Shown in pieces: positions 20,956 through 28,977 of a stretch of DNA of 64,000 nt; the first letter of the stretch is position 1; every line of letters starts with the position of its first letter. The stretch spans positions 4,214,882 through 4,278,881 of the forward strand of contig CM020618.1 of assembly GCA_009829735.1 (NCBI GenBank), in the 5' to 3' direction. This DNA comes from Pyropia yezoensis. Taxonomy: Eukaryota; Rhodophyta; Bangiophyceae; Bangiales; Bangiaceae. Both the position numbers and the translations under genes were made by a program. Below the pieces are notes generated by a model. It was not told where the DNA came from, did no database searches, and saw only the letters and a list, made by a program, of their open reading frames with translations.

Positions 20956-21900
20956 TTATGTGGTCATCTGGCTTTGTGCCCCCGTGAAGCAGAAAGAAGC
21001 ACAGACGAAAGAGACAATGAAAAATCTGCATAAAACGACGAGCTCGTAGCGCTTCTGATGGATGTCGGGAAGGCGTCGGGAAGGCGTCGGGAAGGCGTCG
21101 GGAAGGCGTCTGGAAGGCGTCGGGAAGGCGTCGGGAAGGCGTTGGGAAGGCGTCGGGAAGGCGTCGGGACCAACGGTGAGCTCCGTGAAGTTGTCGAGCC
21201 CGTCCTCGGAAGCATCGGCGGTGAAGCCCCGCCTGGCCAGCCCGCCCACGAAGTTGTCGCCCAGAAAGTCCCAGCCCTTGTATGCTGCCGCAAATAAGAA
21301 CAGCGCGTGGCCTGTGCCGACGCTAAAGGTGGCGTCCGTCAAAGGCGCGACGGTGGACACCAACGTCTGGCGAGCCAGGAAATTGATACCAACCGTGCCC
21401 GTAAAGTGAGGGGCCAGGAGGGCACCCACGATGCGAGAAGGCGGCAGCACGTTGTGAGCCGCAACAATGAACGGCTCTGCCAGTAGGTGCGTCATGCCCA
21501 AAAGGCTGACAAACTACAAACTTGCACATGTCGTGCTGTTACTCGCGGCGCCGAAGCTGACCCAGAACCCCTATGTAGCTCGCCAGCTGCCCTATCCTCA
21601 TTCAGCTCACCACTTGCCGTCAAACGAGGTGAAGCCAGAGAAAAGGAAGAGCGGGTAGAAGCTCTTGCTCTCAAGCTTGCTGCACCAATTCCACGCCGAA
21701 GTCATGCGTCCATCGATAGAGCTTCCCGCCGAGAAAAAAGAGTCCGCTCCGCTCCCGTCATAAGCGTGTCGGAAGAAATCTCTCAGAATGGCCCGCTTAG
21801 CGCCATCAACGTCCTCCCAGACGTCCGCAATGAGGTTGTTCACTCGAGCATCCTTCTGCGCGAGCGAGGAAAGTCCGCTGATTACGGTGATGACGGGCAT
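20956..21900 (-). pseudogene. Truncated lipoxygenase (left copy)
   Basis: On the minus strand, exon 21900-21611 encodes a segment ending WNWCSKLESKSFYPLFLFSGFTSFDGK. A GT-AG intron (21610-21506, GTGAGC to TTTGTCAG) is followed by 21505-20956 encoding THLLAEPFIVAAHN...LLAPHFTGTVGINFLAR and YKGWDFLGDNFVGGLARRGF. These match the lipoxygenase region starting at the third His of the His-x4-His-x4-His motif through the following helices. The upstream HxxxxH exon and the entire C-terminal half (His, Asn and terminal Ile iron ligands) are missing: the frame runs into an 11-bp minisatellite and stops. A working enzyme oxygenates polyunsaturated fatty acids; this copy cannot bind iron as written. The identity of the first exon is less certain than that of the second. 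Confidence 0.65.
21062..21171. repeat. 11-bp minisatellite ending the lipoxygenase (left)
   Basis: About ten copies of GGCGTCGGGAA (one with TCTGG, one with GTTGG) run head to tail. Because 11 is not a multiple of three, the minus-strand frame cycles and gives an 11-residue protein repeat (PDAFPTPSRRL). The repeat begins exactly where lipoxygenase similarity ends. Confidence 0.9.
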
Positions 21901-22562
21901 CAAAAGGGCAGGGGGGGGGGGGGGGCGGGGCGGGCAGACCGTTTTTTTCTCTCACCACCGCATTCCCGCCGTGCTCCTCCCGATTTGCTGTCCCACGTGC
22001 GCCCTGTTGCGCCCCCCCCTCCTCAAACACGACCTACATGATTCTTTGGGCCTGTCACCTCACGAGGTCCTGAACCACTCCTCAATCTTCTTTGTCGCAA
22101 ATCCTGCCGCAAACTCGGAAACTGGCGGATGTCCGAAAGTGCCTGGCCCTTTGTGGCACCGAGCTTGTAGCGCCACAAATTCGGCTGCCACAAACTGGGG
22201 GCGTGTCCCAAACCGCCCGTCAGTGCATGAGACACACCGGTGAGACGCACCGTACAAAACAGGCTGTACACAATGAGAGAGACGCGACCGGTATCACAGA
22301 CCAGTGAGGAGGGCAGACCACAAAAACAATAGATTAGTAAAAAAAATCGAGATTTAATATATCAACCGCGTCCGGAAGGCGTACGCAAGGAGTCGAGAGG
22401 GCATCGGGATTCTGAGAGGCCCCAGGCTACTTTGTGGTAGACGACCGCTCGTCACGCGTCCCGGTTAAGTGGCGTGCACACTCCTTGGCCAGTGCGTGCC
22501 TCTCAGCCACCCGTCCCTCATGGTGATCGTCCTGCGAGAAGAATAAACCGTTTTCTGCCACC

Positions 22563-23795
22563 ATGCCTCGTCAACGGCTTACCGCACGACGGAGGCGGGT
22601 GCCCGCTGTTCCATGGTACGTGCAAGAGCTCCAAGCCGACCTCACGGTAGAGCCAGCACTGCGCGCCTTCGCAGAGCGCGTGTACCGTGCCACCTCCCTG
22701 ACATCTGCGCGAGAGGGAGATCTCAAGTCCCTTCGCCTGCGCGCGCACGAACTGTACCCGAAGGATCATCGCTGGCGCAAGAAGAAGCGGACGCCTGCTG
22801 CGGCCACCATCCCCGACACTGCTGCTCCATTGGCTGAGTCCGTCGAGGAAGAGGAGATGGAGATGGGTTGGGGTACCTCAAACCCCGTGCCCTGCATACT
22901 GGCAGGGGCTCTCGGTGCCGTTACGGCTGGCGCACCTGCCGCCAACAAAGTCGCTGATGCTGTCGTCCCTGCTACGGGAACTGCTGAAGGCGCTGCCATG
23001 GTAGCCGACAGCACCGCGATCGACGCTGACGTCGCCGATGCCGGACCGCTGGTGGTGTCATCCCGCGATCCCTCGCCGGGGCAGCTCCCCAGCACCGCAA
23101 ACTGGATGGCACAAATCCCGTGGCCACTGCGGGTGGGTGGTGTCGATCAGGGCCATGAAGCTCTGTCGTCCCTCATGGTTGAGGGGGCTTGGCTACACGG
23201 AGAGATAATCATCGCATGGGGTGTCGCACAGCAGCGGACTCCCTCCCACGAGCACCTGGGAAAGATGCGATGGGTCTCGTCGTGGCTGTACCCTGCTGCT
23301 GTCGCGGCGCACTCGCAGCAGCGAGCCGGACTTCCATCTCTAGAAGGCTTCGCCCTCGTACAAGAACTGTCGGCGGGTCTGGACCTCCGCCGTGACCGCG
23401 TGGTGATTCCCGTCCACACTACAGACGGTGGAGCTGAGCACTGGTCACTCTGCGTAGTTCAAGCTTCCTCCCGGCAGCTGCTCATGTGTGACAGTTTGGC
23501 TGGTGCCAACCGCGAGTGTGTCGACAACCACCGAGCGCAAGCTGTGTTGTGGTGGCTGCAAGCGGTCGAATCCGCAGATCTGCGCAACCAAGAACTCCGA
23601 CGGCAACCATGGACGGTACACTGCACGCCTTCTACGATGCAGCGGCAATTTCAAGGCGACTGTGGTGTGTTCCTGTGCTTTTGGGGCAGTTGGGCGGGCT
23701 CTGGGCGGGCGTTGTCCAAGGCCCCGCCCATCAATCCTACGTGCTTGAGGCTGCGCATGGCAGTCATCCTCCTGTCAACAGCTGCCAGGGAATAA
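22563..23795 (+). CDS. Ulp1/C48-type cysteine protease (left copy, intact)
   Basis: This 410-residue protein carries the Ulp1 catalytic set in order: WLHGEIIIAWG (about 210-220), HWSL with His293, CDSL with Asp310, and QFQGDCGVF with Gln364 and Cys367. Residues 1-75 are basic (LYPKDHRWRKKKR) and 90-180 are low-complexity. The family cleaves SUMO or SUMO-like isopeptides, and stand-alone versions are common in transposons. The left arm reads through; the right arm lacks one G in the CACGGTAG stretch (near 22645 here) and one G of TTTTGGGG near the end, so its frame breaks. It is followed in the same frame, after a stop, by a second ORF. A transposon or viral origin is likely but not shown. Confidence 0.8.
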   Translation: MPRQRLTARRRRVPAVPWYVQELQADLTVEPALRAFAERVYRATSLTSAREGDLKSLRLRAHELYPKDHRWRKKKRTPAAATIPDTAAPLAESVEEEEMEMGWGTSNPVPCILAGALGAVTAGAPAANKVADAVVPATGTAEGAAMVADSTAIDADVADAGPLVVSSRDPSPGQLPSTANWMAQIPWPLRVGGVDQGHEALSSLMVEGAWLHGEIIIAWGVAQQRTPSHEHLGKMRWVSSWLYPAAVAAHSQQRAGLPSLEGFALVQELSAGLDLRRDRVVIPVHTTDGGAEHWSLCVVQASSRQLLMCDSLAGANRECVDNHRAQAVLWWLQAVESADLRNQELRRQPWTVHCTPSTMQRQFQGDCGVFLCFWGSWAGSGRALSKAPPINPTCLRLRMAVILLSTAARE

Positions 23796-23837
23796 GGCGG
23801 TGGTACCATTGCATGGGCTAACGGCACTGGCGCCTTC

Positions 23838-24821
23838 ATGGGTGGAGCAGGAAGAAGCAGCAACACCGTGAATGGCGCGAACTTTCTAGCGGGCGAGGTA
23901 CTCGACGTCCCCCGCGGGAGGCTGGGCCACGGCCAAGACACTGTCGGCCGTCCCCCCTCCCACCCGTTGTTTATGCTCGGCCCAGTTGACGATGAGTGTG
24001 ACCACGCGCGGGGCACAGCGCGGGCTGTTGTCTTTGGGGCCTGTTTTCGGTGCTTGCGGAAGGCGCATGGCGGCGTCGATTTTGTCGCCGAGCACCCCCT
24101 CAGTGTGGACTTCTTTCGGAAGCAGCAGGCTGCCGCTGTGAAGATCATGAGCAGACGCCCTGCCAACCACTCCTTCGACGCCCTGTACCGCTGGGATGGT
24201 GCAAAGATGTGGCGCGGCAAGGTCCCCACCGACCGCCATCTGTACGTTTCTCTTATGTGGCGGATCAAGCCTTCTTTCGGCAGCCCACACTTGCCTTGCG
24301 TACTTGACGATGATGACCCCGGCACAGCAGCTTCTACTGACAGTGCCCCGCGGCACAGAGTTCATGTGCCAGGTGTCCAGGCCATGCTGATGGCCCGGCT
24401 TGTTGCAGTGGCCGCATGGGGGCCTATCGGCGTGAACGAAGAAGTCGACCATGGACCAGCCGGTGCTGGCGTCAATGCTATGTGGAACTTGACGGTTCGA
24501 AGCGGAGTGGCCAACAAGCGCCGATCTTCCACTATCAAGCGGCCATCCATGGCGTTCGCCGTCGTCCGCACTCAACTCTCCGCGGACGGGCCGGACGAGG
24601 TCAGGACAGTGCGGATGTACCCCTCGCCCGTGTCGGCAGCTTATGCTCTAGGACGTGGGCGAGTGACGCGCATGGCGCTCAGCGCGGCTTGTGAAGGCAC
24701 CGACCCAGTCTTCCTCGGATATTCCTGGCGCTACAGCGAGAAGGGTGATCTGCCTGGCGAGACTTGGAACCAGCTCCAGCTGCCTGACGCCACTGGCCAG
24801 CTAGTGAGCGTACTGTTGTAG
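23838..24821 (+). CDS. Hypothetical protein downstream of Ulp1-like ORF (left copy, intact)
   Basis: A 327-codon frame begins 42 bases after the protease stop and in the same reading frame; the intervening codons are open. It reads MGGAGRSSNTVNGANF... with CFRCLRKAHGG, MWRGKVPTDRHLYVSLMWRIKPSF and YSWRYSEKGDLPGETW, a balanced composition unlike the shadow ORFs around it. No family is recognised. The tight spacing suggests a two-ORF transposon unit with the protease. It ends 97 bases before the LTR of the Ty3 element. In the right arm it is broken by one missing G in CAAGGTCCCC. Confidence 0.55.
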   Translation: MGGAGRSSNTVNGANFLAGEVLDVPRGRLGHGQDTVGRPPSHPLFMLGPVDDECDHARGTARAVVFGACFRCLRKAHGGVDFVAEHPLSVDFFRKQQAAAVKIMSRRPANHSFDALYRWDGAKMWRGKVPTDRHLYVSLMWRIKPSFGSPHLPCVLDDDDPGTAASTDSAPRHRVHVPGVQAMLMARLVAVAAWGPIGVNEEVDHGPAGAGVNAMWNLTVRSGVANKRRSSTIKRPSMAFAVVRTQLSADGPDEVRTVRMYPSPVSAAYALGRGRVTRMALSAACEGTDPVFLGYSWRYSEKGDLPGETWNQLQLPDATGQLVSVLL

Positions 24822-24918
24822 GTTTCTTCTTTCGGTCGCTTCCGGTTAAGTGCCAGGGAAGAGCCATGGGCGGCCGAGCTGAAGGGCGGTTCAGTGTATG
24901 TTCCTGGGCATGGGATAG

Positions 24919-25573
24919 TGTGGCAAAAACCACAAGCACACACGGCACCCAAGTTGGGGCGGTGTGCTAGGGCTGCCTCCCGTGTCGGGGGAACCGGAAG
25001 AAGTGCAAGTCGCACACACTCTGTCCCTGTTGTGGGGCAAACCCCCCACGGACAAACAAGAGGATGGTGTGTGGTCCAACAGTTTCTTGGTCGGGACGGG
25101 GACGCAGGGCCAAGCCCCGCTGTCCCTCCCCTTATCCCCCCAGGGTCCACTCAGAATCTCGCCACTCAGAATCTCCCACCCCAGCACCTGCCCACCGGGC
25201 CACACGAAAATTCAAGACGATAAATGCAGAAAACCCTCAAATCCAAGTTGGATTTACTACTAAGCTAACTATCCCAAACTTAGGGAATATGGACCCAAAT
25301 GCAGGGGGAGGAACGGATCAGGCTAGTGGCCTGCCGCCCCTTGCATGGCACGTGTTGCCCCCCTACCTGGGGGTCAATACTGCCACACTCCCCTCTCCTC
25401 AGTTCCGACCGACCCGGTCGGCCCTGTGAGGGGGTGCGTAAACGCACGTCTCGGCGTTGGGGGCGCGACTTGCTGTCCCCCATCGAGTACGTAACACGGA
25501 TGTGGAGGCTGTCACGTTGACCGCCCCTCTCCTCAAGCTTGCCCACTCGGCAGCTTGCTCTCCTCAGTTCACA
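24919..25573 (-). repeat. 3' LTR of Ty3 element (655 bp)
   Basis: Boundaries were set by TGTGGCAAAAACC at 24919 and CAGTTCACA ending at 25573, giving TGTG...CACA termini. The inverted contig-C copy starts at 33789, one base after its gap, and a diverged copy at 62812-63282 shares the outer end. It contains palindromes such as AAATCCAA-G-TTGGATTT (25239-25255) and CCCAA-G-TTGGG (24948-24958). Confidence 0.75.
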
Positions 25574-25725
25574 CTTCACCATCACCACCACCTCCCCTTC
25601 ACCTTCCACTGGGCCGCCCCACGCTGGGGAGGCCACCCGTATACCCACGATCCGAGTCCCCCTCAACTCGAGGCGGGTCTCGTGCTGCGATAGCCAGAGC
25701 GTCTCTCCCCAACTTGGGGAGAGCC

Positions 25726-27669
25726 ATGGCGACTCCGGGAGTGGAGACGGACTCTCTTGACGAGCGCATGGAGGACACCTCCTACGGGGCAGCACCCGCC
25801 GGGACTTCCGGCGGGGGCTCCGCGATCGCTCCGGGGGACGGGACTCCCGCGTCACCCGGCTTTGGGTTGACGGCGGGGTCTCCCCCGGAGGCGGGACAAG
25901 TTGTCCCGCGTGAGGCCTTGGGGCGGTGGTTTTACCCCGCTTGGCCTCTCTATGAGGAGGGGCTGACTGTTCTTCGCTGTGGCCGACTTGGCGCAGCGAT
26001 GGGCCGGGTATGGGACCGCCTACGGGAGAAGTATCCCCGTAGGGTCGGGTTCCCTGCCGGCTTCAGGACGGACCAGTTTGCCTTCCTGGACGATGAGGAG
26101 CTTGAGGACGTTCAGCGTGCCAAGGCCATGGTGGACCGCGGGGGAACTATCCCGGGTCCCGGCGACTTGCCGACCTTCACGTGGGACGCTGTGGCAACTC
26201 GCCCACCGTACCTCCACGAGGCCGATCCGCACACTCATCACTTTGATGTGCGGATGGAGAAAGACTTCCGGCGAGGTCCCTACTTGGTGACCTCGGCTCA
26301 ACTTGAGTTTCCTCAACAGTCTGCTGCCAGTAAGGAGCAGTACTATCCGAAGAAGCCCGAGTGGTGGCCTCAAGTTGAGGTCCCCTGCGGGTTCCCGGCG
26401 TTGTTGCCACGGTTGCTTGACCACTTCGGCTCCGTCATGTTGACGGCTGCCCCTGATCACCTGGTGTGGGCCATGTTGGCCACCCAGTGGCTCCTCGAGG
26501 TCATGTCGACCTGGGTGTCCTGTGTTCAGCGGCGGGGGATGCTCTGGCATCTCCCCCTCCGGCTCCTCCAAGGTTTGGAACAGCTCACCCCTCAGCTAGT
26601 TGCTGAGGGGTGCTCATCAGGACAACTCACTCTACTTGAGGAGATGCTCCGGCTCCATAAGTTTATCGAGTGGGAGAGCATTGAGCACAAGTTGCGCCGC
26701 CCCACTCGTGGGCCCAAGGACGATGGCGTACTTCGCCAGTTCGTGTGGGTCGCTCGTGAACTTCACGACGGCCGTGTGGTCCTACGAGAGGGGTTGGGCA
26801 TCGGGGACTACCCGTATGCCCCGGAGGTGGATCGCCACACTGCGCCACCCCCGGACAAGCCCATAGTTATGGCCGTGCCGTCCTATGATGATCATATGAC
26901 TCAACCCACTGCGGGGGCCCCAAGTCGGGGTCGCAGTTACACCCGGGTACCGCCACCTCGGCGGGCCCCTCCGCTTCCTCCTGTTCCTTTCCAACCTCAC
27001 GGGAACATCCCGATCAGCGTGGCCGTGGAGTCTTCCACCCCGGTGTCCCCCAACTTGGGGGCCACCCTCCTGACGGTATACCCAAAGTTGGTGTTGCCGC
27101 CCACGCCTCTAACCTCAGAGATGATGATCACCACGTTGGTGCGCACCATTTCCTGGTTGGCCGCCTCGACCGCAACCCTACAGAGTTCCGAGACTCCTCA
27201 ACTTGAGGAGCGCGTTCGTACTGCAGTGGCGACCGCGAGTTGCGAGTCGGTGGCGGAGTTTATGACAGCCGAGTTGGCTCGCATTGGGGCTATTATGCCC
27301 CAGCCAGCCCCACTTGGGCGTGGCAAACGTCGCGCGAGCCGGGCATACTCGCCTCCTCGCCGTCGTCGCCGACACTCGCGGCGCTCTCCTTCCGTATCGG
27401 AAGACGAGTTGTCTTACTCCGTTTCGGAGTCCTCTACCCCGTCGGAGACGGAGTCTGTCCAGCGTCTGCGTCGCAAACTTGCGCGCAAGACCAGGCAGAA
27501 GAGTGGCCACGGTCGGCGCCACTTGCGCGACCGTGAGGGACGCGACGGTTCCGACTTGGAGCCGCCGCCCCCTCCAACAAGTGGAGACCGTTATCGGCGT
27601 GGGTCTCGCCGCTCGCCTCCACGTGAGGGCGAGGGCCGTGGAGTGGGAGAGTCTAGCATGCGTGCCTAG
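25726..27669 (+). CDS. Antisense-strand ORF of the Ty3 element, 647 aa
   Basis: ATG 25726 opens a 647-codon frame on the strand opposite to gag-pol, between the 3' LTR and the integrase end. Residues about 60-350 have a globular, Trp/Leu-rich composition (ALGRWFYPAWPLYEEGLTVL, HFDVRMEKDFRRGPYLVTSAQLEFPQQ, LLQGLEQLTPQLVAEG). The middle is Pro-rich, and the last 130 residues are Arg/Ser/Glu-rich (RRASRAYSPPRRRRRHSRRSPSVSEDELSYSVSES in pieces), like SR-type or nucleic-acid-binding tails. It has no retroviral domain, CCHC knuckle or membrane segment. The start codon follows a 21-base perfect palindrome by two bases. Many plant and algal Ty3 elements carry extra antisense ORFs; whether this one is homologous is unknown. 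The frame also stays open upstream into the LTR (to 25555). Confidence 0.7.
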   Translation: MATPGVETDSLDERMEDTSYGAAPAGTSGGGSAIAPGDGTPASPGFGLTAGSPPEAGQVVPREALGRWFYPAWPLYEEGLTVLRCGRLGAAMGRVWDRLREKYPRRVGFPAGFRTDQFAFLDDEELEDVQRAKAMVDRGGTIPGPGDLPTFTWDAVATRPPYLHEADPHTHHFDVRMEKDFRRGPYLVTSAQLEFPQQSAASKEQYYPKKPEWWPQVEVPCGFPALLPRLLDHFGSVMLTAAPDHLVWAMLATQWLLEVMSTWVSCVQRRGMLWHLPLRLLQGLEQLTPQLVAEGCSSGQLTLLEEMLRLHKFIEWESIEHKLRRPTRGPKDDGVLRQFVWVARELHDGRVVLREGLGIGDYPYAPEVDRHTAPPPDKPIVMAVPSYDDHMTQPTAGAPSRGRSYTRVPPPRRAPPLPPVPFQPHGNIPISVAVESSTPVSPNLGATLLTVYPKLVLPPTPLTSEMMITTLVRTISWLAASTATLQSSETPQLEERVRTAVATASCESVAEFMTAELARIGAIMPQPAPLGRGKRRASRAYSPPRRRRRHSRRSPSVSEDELSYSVSESSTPSETESVQRLRRKLARKTRQKSGHGRRHLRDREGRDGSDLEPPPPPTSGDRYRRGSRRSPPREGEGRGVGESSMRA

Positions 27670-27780
27670 TTGGCAGCTGCCTTTGTTGTGAGAGTGTGAG
27701 GGTTAGGGCTGTAGTTAAAAGCCACTCTGCGTACCACTTCGACTTGAAGCACTCTCTTGGCACTGTTACTCGGCCTTCCC
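27670..27780. other. Convergent spacer between antisense ORF and integrase
   Basis: About 110 bases separate the plus-strand stop at 27669 from the minus-strand integrase stop at 27781. The spacer ends at a perfect palindrome (TCCCTCA-CGT-TGAGGGA, 27777-27793) that spans the integrase stop, possibly a shared 3'-end signal. Confidence 0.4.
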
Positions 27781-28977
27781 TCACGTTGAGGGAGGGCTGT
27801 TAGGGTCTATCTCATTCCGGGCACAGTACGCCCGGACCTTCTCAGCGGGAAGGTCCTCCACATACTCCCACGTATCATCCTTGGCTTTGTAGCCAAACCA
27901 ACGCACCCTCAACATGAGGCGGTCAGTGTCTTCATCCCATCCGTGGTCGATGAACTTATCGAACACGTACTCCTGTGGGCCCTGTTTGGCCGCAGGCAGT
28001 GAGGGGAGGCGCCACGATTCCAACGCACGCGCCCAAGCTGGGTCTCCTGCAGGCGGTGGTGCAACTTTGACCACGTCCTGTCCGTTCACTGTGCGGACCC
28101 CATCGTCACTTTCGATGGTGAAGCGCCGCCCATCAGTACGAAGGACCTGGTACGGTCCCTTCGTCTGGAGTACCAGCTTACCCCCAGTTGGGGTGTGCGA
28201 GTGTACCAGCACCCAGTCACCCTGCTCGGGGACATGTTTAGCATTGCGCACCTTTTTGTCAAAGGTACGCTTGTAGCGCTTTTGTGCTTTGTCCATCTCA
28301 GCCCTGACTTTAGGGATGAGGTTTTCAAGCCTAGCGGCGAACTCCGCCTTACTCTCAGTAGGAGTAGGCGTACTGCCACCATCCTCCCTAGTTGGGAGCG
28401 ACCGCCGCACGGCAATAGACCGCACGCGACGGGGGGTCACAAAAGCGAGGGGTACTTCCCCTGTAGATGAGTGAACCTGCGAATTGTAGGCAGTAGTAAG
28501 GATAGAAATGTATTGGTCCCACGTCTTTACGTGCTCACTCACATAGTGGCGTAGCTGCCTAACAATAGTTTTGTTGAAGCGCTCCACCTGCCCATTAGTT
28601 TGTGGGTGGTAGGGGGTGGCATACTTTGCCTTAACCCCCAACATATCCAGCACTCCCTGAAACAGTACAGACGCAAATTGCGGTCCATTGTCCGATAGTG
28701 TACTATCTGGGATGCCATACGCGGCAACCCAGTGATCTAGGAAGGCTGACACGACCGACATGGCCGTGATCTCTGCCAGTGGGATCGCTCGCGTAAGTTT
28801 CGTGAAGCGGTCACAGATGACCAGGAGGTACTGGTTGCCCTCCTCGGTCACGGGCAGTGGCCCAAGGATGTCCATCGCCAACGCGGCGAAGGGCTCCTTG
28901 GCCGGGAACAATAGCATAGCCGTACTAGGCCGCCGTTCCATCAGACGATTCTGTGCAAAACTTGTGCAGGCAGCCAC
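27781..28977 (-). CDS. Integrase core and chromodomain (Ty3 element)
   Basis: This 398-residue frame holds the DDE core: Asp36 (LAMDILGPL), Asp96 (STLSDNGPQF) and Glu132 (GQVERFNKT), with the canonical 35-residue D-E spacing. A GPY/F-like region follows (DWVLVHSHTPTGGKLVLQTKGPYQVL), and a chromodomain occupies about 337-395 (EYVFDKFIDH...LRVRWFGYKAKDDTWEYVEDLP). Integrase inserts cDNA; chromodomains target insertion to marked chromatin. The frame overlaps the end of the pol ORF by 37 bases out of phase. The second zinc-ligand pair is disrupted at this junction (CTSF where CxxC is expected), so this copy is probably defective. Confidence 0.9.
   Translation of the reverse strand: MAACTSFAQNRLMERRPSTAMLLFPAKEPFAALAMDILGPLPVTEEGNQYLLVICDRFTKLTRAIPLAEITAMSVVSAFLDHWVAAYGIPDSTLSDNGPQFASVLFQGVLDMLGVKAKYATPYHPQTNGQVERFNKTIVRQLRHYVSEHVKTWDQYISILTTAYNSQVHSSTGEVPLAFVTPRRVRSIAVRRSLPTREDGGSTPTPTESKAEFAARLENLIPKVRAEMDKAQKRYKRTFDKKVRNAKHVPEQGDWVLVHSHTPTGGKLVLQTKGPYQVLRTDGRRFTIESDDGVRTVNGQDVVKVAPPPAGDPAWARALESWRLPSLPAAKQGPQEYVFDKFIDHGWDEDTDRLMLRVRWFGYKAKDDTWEYVEDLPAEKVRAYCARNEIDPNSPPST

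Larger units (their letters stand above)
11090..25573 (+). repeat. Left arm of 14.5 kb inverted repeat
   Basis: This stretch matches the reverse complement of about 33788-48270 along its whole length; paired coordinates sum to about 59352-59362. Examples are the acetyltransferase (18135-18911 with 40441-41217) and the TIR element (19106-20779 with 38573-40246). Differences are mostly single bases in homopolymers. The arm starts at a gap and ends at the inner boundary of an LTR. It is probably a second copy of the same locus joined in inverted orientation. Confidence 0.95.

Noticed and set aside
21062..21171. 11-bp tandem array considered as a CRISPR or telomere-like repeat
   Set aside because: No spacers, short unit, interrupts a gene; it is a minisatellite.
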